Positions 10,610 through 23,961 are shown, counted from the first letter of the stretch. The stretch is 64,000 nucleotides of DNA from Lunularia cruciata (GCA_948567375.1 OX419755.1:13521001-13585000), one strand, 5' to 3'. Program-made: numbers and translations. The notes: a model not told the origin generated them from the letters alone.

Positions 10610-11540
10610 GAATCCGAGAATGCTACCAACGTGGAAGAAGTAGGAAAGGAGAGAATAATTGAAGATAGGAAGTGTGACAAAGAGAGATCAAAGGAAGAAA
10701 TAGGAAAGGAGAAGAATTGAAGGCAAGAAGTGGGACAACAAGGGATCAAAGGAAGAAACACTAGAGGAGAGAATAATCAAAGACATGAAGGGAAAGGAGA
10801 AGAATAGAAGGCAGGAAGTGTGACAGGGAGGGATTGAAGGAAGAAACAGGAAAGGAGAAGAATCAAAGATAGGAAGTGTGAGGGATTGAAGGAAGAAACA
10901 AGAAAGGAGAGACTAATCACATAAAGGAAGTGTGCCAAAGAGGGATCAAAGGAAGAAATATGAAAGGAGAGAATAATCAAAGACAAGAACTGTGATAGTG
11001 AGGATCAAAGGAAGAAACGTGAAAGGAGAATAATCAAAGACAGGAAGGGTTTATGAGGGGTCGAAGGAAGAAACAAGAAAGGAGAGAAAAATCAAAGACA
11101 TGAAGGGAAAGGAGAAGAATCAAAGACAAGAAGTGTGATAGAGAGAGATCAAAGGAAGAAATAGGAAAGGAGAATTGAAGACATGAAGGGTTTATGAGGG
11201 ATTGAAGGAAGAAACATGAAGGGAGAGAATAATTAAAGACAAGAAGAATGAAAATAGAGAGAAGGAATCAAAGGAGGGCAAAGACAAGAATCGAGGAAAG
11301 GTAAAGAGTTTTGGGATAGGAATAGAAGGAAGGAGAGGGAACCATTGATAGGAAAGCAACAAAAAGGACAGAAAAGTAGAGAAGAATCGAGAAGAAGGAA
11401 ACCAGTGATAGGAAGGTTTGAAGGAATTGAATAGGAAGTGGGAAAATTAAGAGTCAACTCAAAAAATAGCAAAAGGTGGAAAAGATAGAAGAGAGATCAA
11501 AGACCATCAACAAAGAAGAAAAAGGCAGGAGAGAGTTCGA
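10610..11540 (+). repeat. Polypurine minisatellite, about 60-bp degenerate unit
   Basis: For about 900 bp the + strand is almost all A and G. It consists of repeated variants of GGAAGAAA(C/T)AGGAAAGGAG, AATAATCAAAGACA, AGGAAGTGTGACA and GAGGGATCAAAGG, roughly a dozen or more units of about 55-65 bp. Units vary by indels and substitutions. Long purine/pyrimidine asymmetry can form triplex or H-DNA structures. Minus-strand open frames in it (serine/leucine/phenylalanine-rich) are artefacts of the composition. Confidence 0.85.
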
Positions 11541-14436
11541 AGAACATCAACAAGGTGTAGGATCAAGCTTAAGAATTTCTTATCATGTAAGGAAGGCTGG
11601 AGAGATGAATGGTGATTAAACTTCTTGTCAAATCCAAGTGCTCTTAGGACTATTTCCTGCAAGGCATGCCCTATTGTTTGGCTCGTGATCGCAAATGAAT
11701 CTCCTTTGAGGCTCACATTTGAGAGTTGTCCTCTACTATTTCTAGGCACATTAGGTGGCAGATGTGTATTCATTGTGAAGGGAGATGGATGTGGGAAATA
11801 TATATGGAAACTGTAGTGAAGGAAGACATTTGTGAAAAAGGAAATACTTGACATTGCAATAAAAGATGTCATTTGTGTGTGATAAGAGATTAAATAGAAG
11901 TGAATAATTGTTATTGCTCAATTGAATACTGGCTTTATAGACCTTGATATAATCGAGGGTTCAAGTGCTAGTTTGATAATTCTTGGAGTTACCGGGGAGA
12001 ACAAGATAAGATCAATTTGTGGAAAAAAATTACCTGAAGAGGCCATCATTAAAGTTGCAAGGGTTTAGGCACTCCTTGCATTTGCACAAATAGAACAAGA
12101 TAAACTTTTCAAGTCCACTAAATTGAACTACACAATAGAAAATAGAGTCAATAGTATTGTTTGTCATTTTCACAATTACTCTTGAGATCAAGTTAATCAG
12201 TAAACTTGAGAGAAGAGCATCATTTTTTTCCTTTCACAAATTGTGTAACTCAAATCAAATCGTCAAATCCAAATATTATGCAAGATTAAAGTACTCATTT
12301 GCATCTCAAATGAAGGAAAATGCTACTTATTCTCACCCAATGCCTACCCCAAACCTTGCAACACAAAAAGACACAAGGAAGGAAACCAAGCAAACACCAA
12401 TGAACATAGACATATTCAAACAAAATTTGACACCCACACTTCTATAGGAGAAATTTATTTTATTCACTTTTGTACAAGAATCCACCAACTAATTGTGGAA
12501 TGTAAGATATTGCTCCATAACACTCCTTCTTAAGAGAACTCTACTATGTTCAATCTCATATGGATGGTGGATTGTTTGAGGATATGTATCCAAATCTATT
12601 TAAAATATTGTCTTTCTCAATCTATATATCATGTCTATTAATCAAAAAGTTGTGCAAGATAATGTATACACATATCCATTTTGATCACAAAGGAGTGTTT
12701 TCTATTTTCAATTGTTAACTTATTTCAAGTAAAGAGTGCCATTTGGCCTTCAAAGTCCTTAGGTAGTGTTCATTTCTTACTTGAGTTTTTTTTATACATT
12801 TCTTGAATATGTGTTTTTCTTCATATGTGCATGTTAACCAAAATGAAGAAGAAGATGAACCATAGGAACATAAGTTGAATTTTCCAATAAATATTAACCA
12901 TTGACAAAAGGATAGCATTGTCCTCTATGATTTAAATCTATCCAAATGACCAATATCTTCAAATAAGTCATCTTGTGACATGATCTTTATATCCCTAAAA
13001 ATCTAAACAACTTAAGGAATTAGTACTTGAAAATCTCTAACACCTCAAGGAATTTGCGTTGAATTCTAACTAACTCAAGTTACAATGAAACAATGCATAT
13101 GCACAAAAGCACCAAGACACTTACAAACACATTTGTTAATATTGGAAGACACTTACCTCTAGCAAAATGTATTCTCCTCTTGTTTTTATAGATCACTTGC
13201 CAGTTTTAGAATAAGAACACTTCTAGTTAAAATAGGGTTCTCCATCAATTGTTAATATTTGTGTTAGAGTGAAAATAGACATATCAACTAAATCTACACA
13301 TCCTTGAAATCACTTCTACACAAAAATTGAAGGTATCCTAGCTCTTTCCTCTTTGCTCAACCATTGCACTTCTCTCCCAAGAGTAGATATTATTGCCTAC
13401 ATAATAATGCAAGCAATAATATCCTTATCCTCTTATCAAAGTCATTGGTAGATCCCGTACTAACACCTCCTAAATTCAACCCTTCTGATAGCTAGCTCCA
13501 TTCCTATGATATCCAAATTGGTCAATAGGTATGGCCACTTGTATCAAGACTAGCATTTGAACCTCATTCTTTTATTCTTTTCAAACACAAGATGATCTTT
13601 AGTGAGATCCACCAATGCATTAAATGAATCTCTATCCATGCGGGTTAATTGATTAAATGATTCAAGGTCAAGATCTTAGAAATATTTGGTTACAAAATCA
13701 TTACTACAAGGGATCTAAATTCACTCTTGGAGATATTGATGCAAATGTACCAACTCCCACCATGTGAAAAGAAATTTGTTAGTGTCCTTGTCTTCACTCC
13801 AATCATTTACATCTCATGAATTCGTCCCCCAATCTAAATCCTATGAATCTATCTCAAGATTAAATTCAAATTTGTTACTTTTGCCTCTATTTGAGTAGTT
13901 TTATATATGTATTTTCCAATTTTCCTCATGAAGACCTTTTTAGGAGTAATGTGTGGCATTTCCAATATTGCAAATAAGCTTGCTCTCTCTTGGTTGCTTG
14001 AGCCTCTCTCCTCAAATCTCTTTGTTTGAATTACTCTTTTGCAAAATGGGCTAAAAATTGTAAAGGATGCTACATTGTTTCTCACGTACTGTACACCCCA
14101 AGAGAAAGAAGAACATTCTAAGGATGATATATGCCACTTTCAATCAAATTTGATTTCAATCTTCATTAATACCCATGATTAAGATTTACAACCAACCATG
14201 TCAACAAAACATAATGGAAAAGACTTATAGAACACGTTTTGGACTTCCCATAAGAGGTTTATGATTACATGCCTCTACCAATAACAAAAATTCAGTACTC
14301 CAAACACGTACTAGTTTTACAAATTACCCAAAAAAGAAATTTATTGTAATTTACAAGTAGTAAACTCTACTAGTGTGTAGAGTTATATAATTTATTTTTC
14401 TTCGATGATGAGTCATGAGGAGATTATTGCACACTA
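11541..14436. other. AT-rich, no recognised gene
   Basis: No supported gene, RNA gene or intact transposon was seen. Minus-strand frames at 11507-11872 and 13849-14085 and a plus-strand frame at 12157-12447 have no family signature. The stretch is probably decayed repeat DNA. Confidence 0.4.
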
Positions 14437-14526
14437 GAATTATGCAAGATTTTAAATATGAATTACATTCTTGGACTATGTGAATTATGCAAGATTTTAA
14501 ATATGAATTACATTCTTGGACTATGT
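14437..14526. repeat. Exact 45-bp tandem duplication
   Basis: The block starting GAATTATGCAAGATTTTAAA occupies 14437-14481 and is repeated without change at 14482-14526. The identity implies a recent duplication. Confidence 0.95.
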
Positions 14527-17500
14527 GATGTTCATATTGTAGTATATATTGAGTAATTCTTGTAATGTATTTGCAGCTTATGCTTGAGCATAAGCTACTA
14601 TCTCATGTAACTTTGTATACTTGGATTTCTCCTTCCATTCTTGTGGAACTTGAGTTTCATATTTTTGTGTAGAGATTTTCAAGTAACTTAGATACGCTCA
14701 AGAGAAAACAACTACTCATAACAACCAAGAACTAAATTATAATTTTTGGCAGTAAAAATATAACAAGCTCTCTTATAGAGGCATATTTTTAATATCATGA
14801 TATATATTTAATTTTATATTTTTATAACTTTAAATTTTTGGCATAAATACAACCTTTTTGGTTCTAGAACATTGTCATTACTATGGACACTTAACATATA
14901 TAACAGATCGAAGTCTTGCAAAGTCATTAATGCATGCCTTTACATAGTTACTTAAGCTATTGAAGTTGAATATACACCAGCCAATTATCAAAATTATACA
15001 GATCAAAAAAATGAAGTATCATTATTTACATTGCATATAATACTTTACAAAATTGTATATGAAAAAGAGGAGAATGTAAATCTCCCTATATCTAAATTAC
15101 TCATTTAATTTTTCATTGGCAGCTGCACTAGCAACTCTTCCTCTACCTCCTCAATGAGATGATCTCTTAAGAGTACCTCAAGTACACAACCTTCTTCCAA
15201 GGGATATGCTAGAATATACACTACATCTCCAACCTCTATAAATGTTCTATATATTATCTTAGGTGTATCTCTACCCCAATGGTTTTCATGCTCAACATCT
15301 TTGTTATAGTGGTTTCTTTTGTTGTCTCCTCCACAAGTCCTAGTAAGGTCCTCGATAGGTTTAGGTTTATGAAAGATGTAATGAACATGAGCTAACGGAG
15401 ATCTTTCTCTATCGTAGCACACCAGCTAGTTAGTCTTAGAGCATAGATTGGTATTGTCTCCAGTTCCGAAACAAAGATTAGTCACCCAATTCTTGGGATT
15501 TCAGAAGTTCATCAAACACTTCAAAAAAAATGGATATACATTAGAAAGATTGGTATATGATCACCCTAAATCCATCAACCCAGCATTGTAAATTTAATAA
15601 CTGGTGAATTATACACACTTTTGAGGAAACGCTACATACAAGAAATCTATGTATTGATAACACATGAAGAATCATTGATCACAATATGATCGAGATCACT
15701 CGTGGGGAGAATCCTATTCGAGTACTGACGGTCAATATAACCTACATTCTTGGTCCGTCTTTTGACATGGCAACAAATCAGTCTGCGGACTCAATAAGTG
15801 TACTGACAAATCTTCTTCATGGCATCCCTGGTGGTTTACAGAATCGATTTTTGAACGGATGAAAGACCGTCTTAAGTCGTAAACATCAACATTTAATTTA
15901 CCATGTGGTCATCACCGCAAAACCATTGATACTATATACACCCCAGAGCGCCACAGAAATGAGAAATATTTCTCTACGGACAAATGCAAGCCCAAACATC
16001 TTCAAAGGAAAGCGACACACACAAGATAATACGGACGGGAAGACCCCATAAAGCAGAGAACGTAATAAGGATAAAACGTAAGAGGTAAACCAAACAGTAG
16101 AAGCCTCGACGTTGAGTCGGATGAAAGCTGGAACCCCATTTCTCCTAGAATACTATTAACAGTGGAAAGTAACCTAAATGCTGTTTTGAATGAACAGAGC
16201 CATCTGAGATGAAAGTTCACATCTGCCACGTTTGAATGTCTCCCATTGTAGTTGCATGTAGGTGACAATAGAATTCGTCTGCAGCAACATCAGAGGGAAG
16301 AAACTGCGATGGCAGATGTTCATAGTGAACTGAGGGAGGATGTTGCAAATTATGAGAGTCGAATATCGTAGGTAGATCATATTTGTTAAGTACAATCAAG
16401 TGCCTTGCAATGTGAATATGCAGCTTCCACTTTAAAGAGCTATAAAGTTAAATCAACTACTAGTACAAAATCTAGTGGCGTTTAGTTTTAATCAGTACTG
16501 AATATGAGGGCAAAATCATATTTTGATATACTTCACATGGCATCTGAAGCTTAATGTTGGGAAGAACGTTACATCTTACTAGCCAAGCGACCGGTACAAC
16601 GAGAAGATCAAATCTACTTGGAAAGCCCTGTATTTCATGTGGCCTGGCAAACAGTATCTGGTACGTATACTTAAACTCCCGTTCACGTTCACTTGCAACG
16701 CACGATGATGATAGACATCAACCCGCCACGAAAGGCATTGACGGTGAAGCTAAGTTAACCAGATCTTATTAGTTAAATGCAACGTCAGTTCATCCTAGAT
16801 GTATTTGAATTTCTAGATTTTGCGAAGTTAGCACGGCGTTGACTTCGGTGAACAACAAGAGGTGATATTAGCGCAATTCGTAGTCATGAGAATCCAATGA
16901 AATAGTACGAAGAAGGTGAGATGGTCGGTGAATGTGAAAAAGTAGTATTCGCAGATTGTAGACGTGAGAATCCGGTGAAATAGTATCAGCGAGGTGATTG
17001 TCGCCACATCTATGCATTTGCACTACAAAAGATCCTCTTATTTTATTACTCCAAATGAACAGAAAATATATAAATTTTCCATTTGTTTAGGTGGTAACAA
17101 GCGTTGGTAGTTAGGGATTGGTAAGATAGTTTATCAAGATGCTTTCAAAACAACATGTTGTATAGGAAATGATAGGATTCGAAGGATCTTGAAAGATCGT
17201 ATCTAAGCATCCATCCGCAGGCGATGTCTATCAATCACACATGAGTAGAAAAGGTTTCAATTCTGGAAGAATAACTAGTTTCCTTATTCTTAGCTCATTG
17301 TGAGAGATAGCCGGATGTAAAGATTTACTACCTTTTAAGCGGTTTCACTATACAAGAAGTCTATGATTACTACAAAACAAACCTAGCATTGAGAGAACAA
17401 GAAGCATCAGAACAATTATCGTTTTCCGACTTTACTATATGTTAGAGAAAATCGTACCCTCTAGTTAATATTCCAAAAATCCAAAAAAAAAAATCTTACT

Positions 17501-18030
17501 TTTGTAAATGATTTAAAAGTCTCAAAGATAGAGTAGTCCTTATCTAGTCTTTATAATTCATTTTATGCCATATCATATGATATTTTTTATTATTTTTTTG
17601 GTTTACAATAAATAAAGGAATATGGTGATAATTTTATGAGTTTGTTTTCTTGAGATGTTGATTCTTCTCTCCACGACATTGCTAATCAAGACTTGAGTTG
17701 TGGTATTTAAAATGGTTTTTAGTTAATAAGTAGCCTCTTTACATCACATCTAGGAGCATATGGAGAATCTAGAATTTTTTGACCCGTGATTATCATGCAT
17801 GGATTTTATGCTACCATTTAACATATGTGTGAAAATTTAAAATCATCATTTACCTCTTGTTTCATAGATCTTCAGCTAAACATGTTCATGCTCTTCAACT
17901 CCTTCAAGGTCAAAAAGCAAGTGAAGGTGAAAACTAGTCCACACGAGGAAGAATGTTTACCACCCCAACCTGAGATGTAACTTGGCGTTGTTGTAGATTG
18001 CGTGGATCAGAACAAAATTTCACTTATACA
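14527..18030. other. AT-rich, no recognised gene
   Basis: A 105-codon minus-strand open frame at 15105-15422 (acidic end, VLLRDHLIEEVEEE) and overlapping frames at 16002-16399 show no known domain, and I do not call them genes. Two related phrases containing GTGAGAATCCGGTGAAATAG and ATGAGAATCCAATGAAATAG lie near 16885 and 16968, a short imperfect repeat. Confidence 0.35.
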
Positions 18031-18039
18031 TTTCACTGC

Positions 18040-18540
18040 CAAATTAATAAAACCAAATTCTGTTGAAATTCCTCTTTAGTTGGGGTTTTTCAATGGCAAC
18101 ATGAATTCAAAACTTTTCTTGACCATTGGCAATCTAAATTCTGTCTTGATATTTTAATGTTATATTTATTGCTATATCAATCTATCATGGTCATGTTATA
18201 AGTGTTACCAACTTCTGTAAAGTATTATTTCTACAAGAAGTACCAAGATTTCCAAAAAAAAATTATACTCTTGAATTCCATCTTGATATTGGAATGTTAT
18301 AATTTTTTGGCTATACTAATCTATCATGGTCATGTTACAAGTGCTACCAACTTCCGTAAAGTATTATTTTCTACAAGAATTAACAAGATGTGCCATCAAT
18401 AAAATACTCTTGAAATCCATCTTGATACTGGAAAATTGTATCTTTTTTGCTATATCAATCTATCATGGCCATGCTACAAGTGCCACCAAATTAACTAAAG
18501 TGTCACATTCTGAAAGAAATACAAAGAATTCTTGAAAATC
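18040..18540. repeat. Tandem repeat, 139-bp period, about 3.5 copies
   Basis: The anchor TCTATCATGGTCATGTTA recurs at about 18181, 18320 and 18459, exactly 139 bp apart, each followed by CAAGTGCTACCAAC-like and GTAAAGTATTATTT-like phrases and by CTTGATATTGGAATG. A diverged partial unit lies before the first anchor. Short open frames across it simply repeat the same peptide. Confidence 0.85.
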
Positions 18541-19310
18541 ACTGCACTCTTGTTGTTAGAACCACAAAAAAGCAACCATACCTTGTGGCTACTTGATTGT
18601 CATTTAACACCTTCTTTAAGCATGTGTATTTTGAATCAAGTTTTCTTACTACATGAAAGATGTGCCGGTTGCAACCTCCACCATATCATCAATTCATCAA
18701 TTCTTTCCTAATTCCATCTTGCCAATTTGTGGCCATAGTTCTTATTTTCCTGAATTGGCTCTTGTATTTGGTTGTTATGAACATATCTATGTCTTTTGGA
18801 TACATATGAAGAAAACAGTGGATTAAATATTTCAAACTTGAGATTTCTTGAGATAAATAAGTGGGAAAGAAGCAGCAATTAAAGTTTAACACCTAGCCTA
18901 GAGATAATGGGGTAAGTATTTCCTTGAGAGCTATATTACAACCTTGTTCAATAGAAGTGAATTTTTTCCACGTTTATAAAATAAGATGGTAAGTTGACTT
19001 TCTTCTTCTCCAATAATGTTTTGGATATATATGCCTTCATAAAACATTATAAAATGTGTACTACAAGCTAACTTTCTTGAACTCGAGGAATGAAGACATG
19101 AGTACTTTAGATGGCCCAGCCCGTTCATATATGACAAACCTCAGGTAGATCTCCCTATCCAAAGGTCTCCTCTAAAGTGACTTAAACCTCGATACAAAAC
19201 TGTCATTTTGTAGAGACCAGATTTTGATTCTCTCCTATGTTTAATGCCCTCGATATGATCTGAAAGTCTTTCTCTTGTGAATGACAGATATCTGTTTGCA
19301 GTAGTTATCA
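18541..19310. other. No recognised gene
   Basis: Nothing supported. The region separates the 139-bp repeats from the copia relic and may hold unrecognisable parts of that element's pol region. Confidence 0.3.
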
Positions 19311-19319
19311 GAATCTAAC

Positions 19320-20200
19320 CTTGATCTGTAATTTCTCGTACAAAGAGAAGGTTTCAGTGGGATTCTGAACATAAAAACCATCTCCAAACTTCTTTATTGC
19401 TCCGTGTTCATGACAACACGATATATTGCCCTTCCCTTTGATTAGATCCTTATGCCCACCGGGTGGTTTGCTATTTTAAGCAGATGGGAGGAAAATCTTT
19501 CGAATAATCTAAAACTTCTTAATTTACAACGGACTGCAAAGAACATGCTGAGTCCCTCGTTGATGAGTTATCATACTGCTTTAATGCTAAAGCCACTACT
19601 CCTATCCAAATCTCTTTCGTGAGATAGACTATAATTTCTAGCTTGAGTTATCACGATCACCTTGCTTAATGTGCTAATTTTCTCTTCAAAGTCGTGTAAG
19701 ATCAACATGACAATCTTTTGCACAATGACCTGGCATAACACACACCTACTCGACGTTCCAGGTTTGGATGCTTGACCGAGAAAACGATCTGATCTTTGTT
19801 CTTTCGAGACCTGTCAAAACCTCGTCGCTTCTGCTTTCACATCATCGAATCCTTTACATTTTCAAACCTTACACCATCTCTTTTTCTAGTGGATGATGTC
19901 CCATGAGCTCGAGCAAGGATGTCAAGGATTCCTCTACGATCGGACACCACACTTATGAAGGTTTTGAAGCTTTCAGGGAGCTTTGAGTTACTTCCTCAAC
20001 TATGAGCTCCAAGACTTCCAAGGGAACTATTTCCGTGAATGTTAGGAAATTACGTAAATCTGCATCCATCTTTAGGTTTGAGAGCTTGTGCCGGAAGGCA
20101 ATATGCTTAGCATTGTTTTCTACATCGACGGGTTTCTAAAGAGCTTCCTAGCACTCCGGTGGCTCTTTAGCATGTAACCACGTCATTAGAAATTGATATT
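19320..20200 (-). pseudogene. Ty1/copia gag and protease-region relic
   Basis: Read on the minus strand, about 20120-20010 gives FRHKLSNLKMDADLRNFLTF, followed by LPESFKTFISVVSDR, the LPESF..F signature of copia Gag. Around 19750-19715 a frameshifted zinc knuckle CVLCQ-GHCAKDC is visible. Further on, about 19430-19320, GKGNISCCHEHGAIKKFGDG then FYVQNP resembles the G.G.V.L...G....L.DV.YVP segment just after copia protease. Multiple stops and shifts show it is dead. LTRs were not found. Confidence 0.65.
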
Positions 20201-21482
20201 TTTATCATGGCTAATGCTTTCAATCTTTGCTTTCTAGTCAAGTCCATAAAAACACCACTAGGACTCATGGATTCTTCAACTCTTACAGCAGCTAGATTGA
20301 TGTGGCAGCCATCTGAGCAATAATGTCATGTGAACGTCACAGGTCTTAGTTGTTTTATGTCATGTTCCTCGAACTCCCACATCTCCTCACGTTCTAAGAT
20401 GGTTTGTATTCGTCGTTCACAATTCCCCTAATTGGAGATTCCAACGAACATCTCCCTAGTAGCAATCATAGTGTTCAACCCTATCCCTACGTCTTGACCG
20501 TCTTGATGCTTCAGGATAAGACTAATCCACGTGAAACAGCAAATTCTCTCAATGATAATGATTATCTATAGGTATCGGGATGTTGATGTAGACCATCGTA
20601 GCAAAGCAAAGCTGGGCATGTGTCTTTTCCAAAGAAATCATCGTAGACTCTTCCACTCTTCCAACTCTTCAGGACATCTTAGATTCTCTCAACCTCCAGT
20701 ACATTTTGCACTCCGCTCAAGGGCCCTCCGGTTTTAGATACCATAATGTTTTGTTGAACTGGTTGAGAGAAGGTAGATCAACCTGTTTAGCACTTTCCGA
20801 ATTTACTCTCTCAATATGTACTTAATAATGCTAAGTGATGTGCTTGTCGATGGTGATCAGTAAATTGACAGTTACCGGGATAACAATTGAATTATTGCTC
20901 ATTCCAAGTAATAAACCGTGTGATTCCAGTTGACAACATGATACTTAGAGCAATAGTCATCGTAAAGAACTCCAAATCCCCGATACATGTACTTGTGTGT
21001 TCATGAATCCAATGCCCCAATGTGATTCAACTCATGGGCTACCATGAAGCCCGCAATTACTCTAAGTCCTACTACGTTTCACCATATGCACTTGTATTTG
21101 TCTGGAGAACTGCAACTTCAATTAGAAAGAGGAAAGCACCAAGTTCTGTAGATGGTCAAAATAATAATTGTTGGGAGAACCAAGCGGTGAAACGGAGTTG
21201 TGTTGACTTTTGAACACGATCATGTTTTGGCGAGGAGTTGAGTCGTCTTTACGCCTGGGCCGCACTCACCCGCATTACATGGTCTAATCTCGAATCGAAT
21301 CTCGACTATCAGATACGCATGTACAAAACTAATAAAAATAATCCAGATCCAGCGAGAGACATGAAGAAGAATGAACTGTGTGAAGAGTGCACTAGTGTGC
21401 AGTGCATGGCAGAGCTCTAGCAGATGAGTCAGTAACCGTGACAACGAGAACCAAGTCTAGATCTTTCGGGAGTTCGATCATT
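20201..21482. other. Upstream region of the P450 gene
   Basis: No separate gene is supported. Short frames at 20531-20737 and 21022-21213 lack signatures. The last few hundred bases should contain the P450 promoter and 5' UTR. An in-frame upstream ATG at 21402 would add 27 residues to the P450. Confidence 0.35.
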
Positions 21483-23961
21483 ATGGTTGAATTAGGGGCA
21501 GAATGGTTTGGAATGTTGTCCAGTTTCCCCTCCATTTTAGCAACTAGCATCATTGTCGTGGTAGTGACAATTGTGTGGATAGGTTCTTCATTGCGAACCT
21601 CGACAAGTTTGAAAACAAGGTTCCCAGTTCCCCCTGGAACCTACGGACTGCCTTTGATAGGCGAGACAATTCAATTCACTTTGGCTCAGGGCAAGGTGGA
21701 TGGTGTCAAAACATTTATCGAGGAGAAGGCGAGGAAGTACGGTGGGAATTTCAGGACCCATTTGTTTGGATCAGCGGTGGTGATTCTGGAGCAACCAGCA
21801 GGAGTGAAGTTTCTGTTCCAAAACGAAGGGAAATTGGTCGAGACGTCATGGCCAGCTTCTATTGCAAGGCTACTTGGACCAAATGCAATGTCAATTTTGA
21901 GAGGAGAAGATCACAACATCGCTCGCAGGCATATTATGAACTACATAGGTTATGACGCAGTGAAGGAGTGTTTGGCAACAATTGACAGGACTATCAAAGA
22001 TTACTTTCGTAGCGAGTGGGATGGGAAGGACGAGCTCTCCGCACTGGCCATGAGTAGGAAATTTACATTCCGATTGATGAACCATATCTTGATGAACCTT
22101 GAAGACGAATCCAAGATCGACGAACTCAGTGAACTTATGACAAAGTGGGCAGCGGGTCTAATGGCATTGCCGGTCAATGTACATGGGTTCGCCTATCACA
22201 GGGCTATCAAAACGAGAATTCGTATAATGGGACTGCTGGATGAGATTATTGAGCAAAGGAGGAAAGAACTGGCGGAAGGCGCAGCAACTGAGCAGGCTAG
22301 ACGAAATCTTTTGACCGGATTGTTGACGACTCCAGACGAAACTGGGCGTATGTGGACAGATTCTGAGATCAAAGACAATTTAGTCCTCCTTTTGTTTTCA
22401 GGCCATGACAGCAGCAGTATTACGATAGCTATGGCGATCCTCCTGATCTCCAGGAATCCTCAAGTCTACGAGCGGCTCATAGAAGGTGAGACCTCAAAAC
22501 CCGCTGTACTTCAACTTATTGTGCCGCTGTTACGACCAGATATAATCCATCAGTGAATCACCTACTTTGTTTTCTCATTCACCATTTTACCTCTTTTGTC
22601 TCCCCCTTGTACGGTTTGATGGGTCTTCCCATCCTTCATGTGTTCGCCTTTCTCTCGTTTTCTGCTGGATAGGAGCATGTTGTCGCAATCTGCGTTCTTC
22701 TAGTCATTTCTCCGTCTCGTCTGGAATTTAACTTCCTACAGTTATCATCTCTACTCCAAGGACATAGAGGAAAGATAGGAGTGATGACGAAGCAGAAAGA
22801 GCAGAAGCGGCAAAGTATGAACCAAATTGTTTTGGTAAAATTAAATTGGGCATTTAATTACTTGTGCGTACTACTTCCCATCTTACAAAGGAAGTGCAAA
22901 GGTGCAAGTCCAGATTCAATTAAACTGAATACCAGTTCCGACAACTCTACGAGTTTAAATCTGATGCGCTTGAATCCAAGTTACGAGATTTGTGTGAGAC
23001 AAATCTGATGAAATTCGCCACTAGTGGGCACATGACCTTAGAGCACAAGGCGATCGCAAAGCAGAAAAAGGGAAGGGGAGAAACTGACGAGCTTACCCTG
23101 GAAGATGCGAGAGCCATGAAGTATACATGGAGAGTTATTCAGGAAACATTGCGCGTACAAGCTCCCATCCCCGGCACCTTCCGTGAAGCAGTTCAGGAAT
23201 TTGAGTTCAAAGGCTACACCATTCCCAAGGGATGGAAGGTAACATCAACCTTTGCAATTTGTGAATTTATTACCAACTGTCAGACTTCAAGTTTCCTCAA
23301 CGAAGAACTCTTTCAACTGAGTGATCATAATACTGTAGTGGAACTATGCCCATCAGATCTGGAATTCATTCTCTTCATTACTCCGAATAAAGGTGGACAG
23401 GAGGTCTTTTGCATGACTTAACTAAAACGAAAACGATAAGTATGACAGGCACTGACAAAAGAATAAAAGAAATTCGAATTCAAATTCATTTCTTCTTCAC
23501 TTCTTGTTGCCATGGTGTTTTCTCAGGGATAAACTGTTCTTGTTTGTTCATTTACGAGTGACAATGTACTTAAAAGATTTAATTGTAGAGATTTTATGGT
23601 TTCAGTATCTCCATCACATGAGTCAAAGTTAGAACCATTTAATGAGCATGTGTTTATGCAGGCGTTCTGGAGTATTCAATGTTCGCATCAGAACCCTGTC
23701 TTCTTCCCAAATCCTGAGGAGTTCAAACCCTCGAGGTTTGAGGAGCTACCTAAGCCAAACACATATATCCCTTTTGGAGGAGGTGGACGCATGTGCCCGG
23801 GACTAGAATTCGTGAAATTGGAGATGACGGTGTTCATGCATCATTTGTTACGAAACTACAAATGGTCTTTGAAAAATCCCAACGAGCCTAACATACCTGC
23901 ACCTGTCCCAAAGGATAAAATGGCCGTTCCTATAAAGATCACCAAAATCAAGGCATTTTGA
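21483..23961 (+). CDS. Cytochrome P450, CYP85 clan (CYP716-like), 3 exons, 499 aa
   Basis: Exons 21483-22485, 23042-23238 and 23662-23961 join in phase (1, then 0) with GT-AG borders. I prefer the ATG at 21483 because it directly precedes a hydrophobic anchor (ILATSIIVVVVTIVWIG) and the proline hinge RFPVPPGTYGLPLIGETIQF. An in-frame ATG at 21402 is less likely. The I-helix reads LLFSGHDSSS in place of the usual AGxDTT, the K-helix ExxR is ETLR, the PERF-region is PSRF, and the haem loop is FGGGGRMCPG with the ligand cysteine. The protein should be an ER-bound monooxygenase. The hinge and haem loop resemble CYP716, a family of triterpenoid oxidases, but substrate cannot be read from sequence. 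Length is normal for plant P450s and no disabling change is seen. Intron 1 carries a LINE 3' tail. Confidence 0.9.
22583..22655 (+). mobile_element. LINE 3' tail in P450 intron 1
   Basis: CCATTTTACCTCTTTTGTCT, CCCTTGTACGGTTTGATGGG and CTTCCCATCCTTCAT then TTCGCCTTT match the 3' ends of copies A, B and C in order and spacing. Only about 70 bp remain, as expected of extreme 5' truncation. It has the same orientation as the host gene. Confidence 0.8.

Noticed and set aside
10777-11472. Minus-strand Ser/Leu/Phe-rich open frames
   Set aside because: They are produced by the polypyrimidine strand of the minisatellite and have no independent coding evidence.
15105-15422. 105-codon minus-strand open frame
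   Set aside because: No family match by eye, no splice partners and no codon pattern like the real genes in the window. Left as unassigned.
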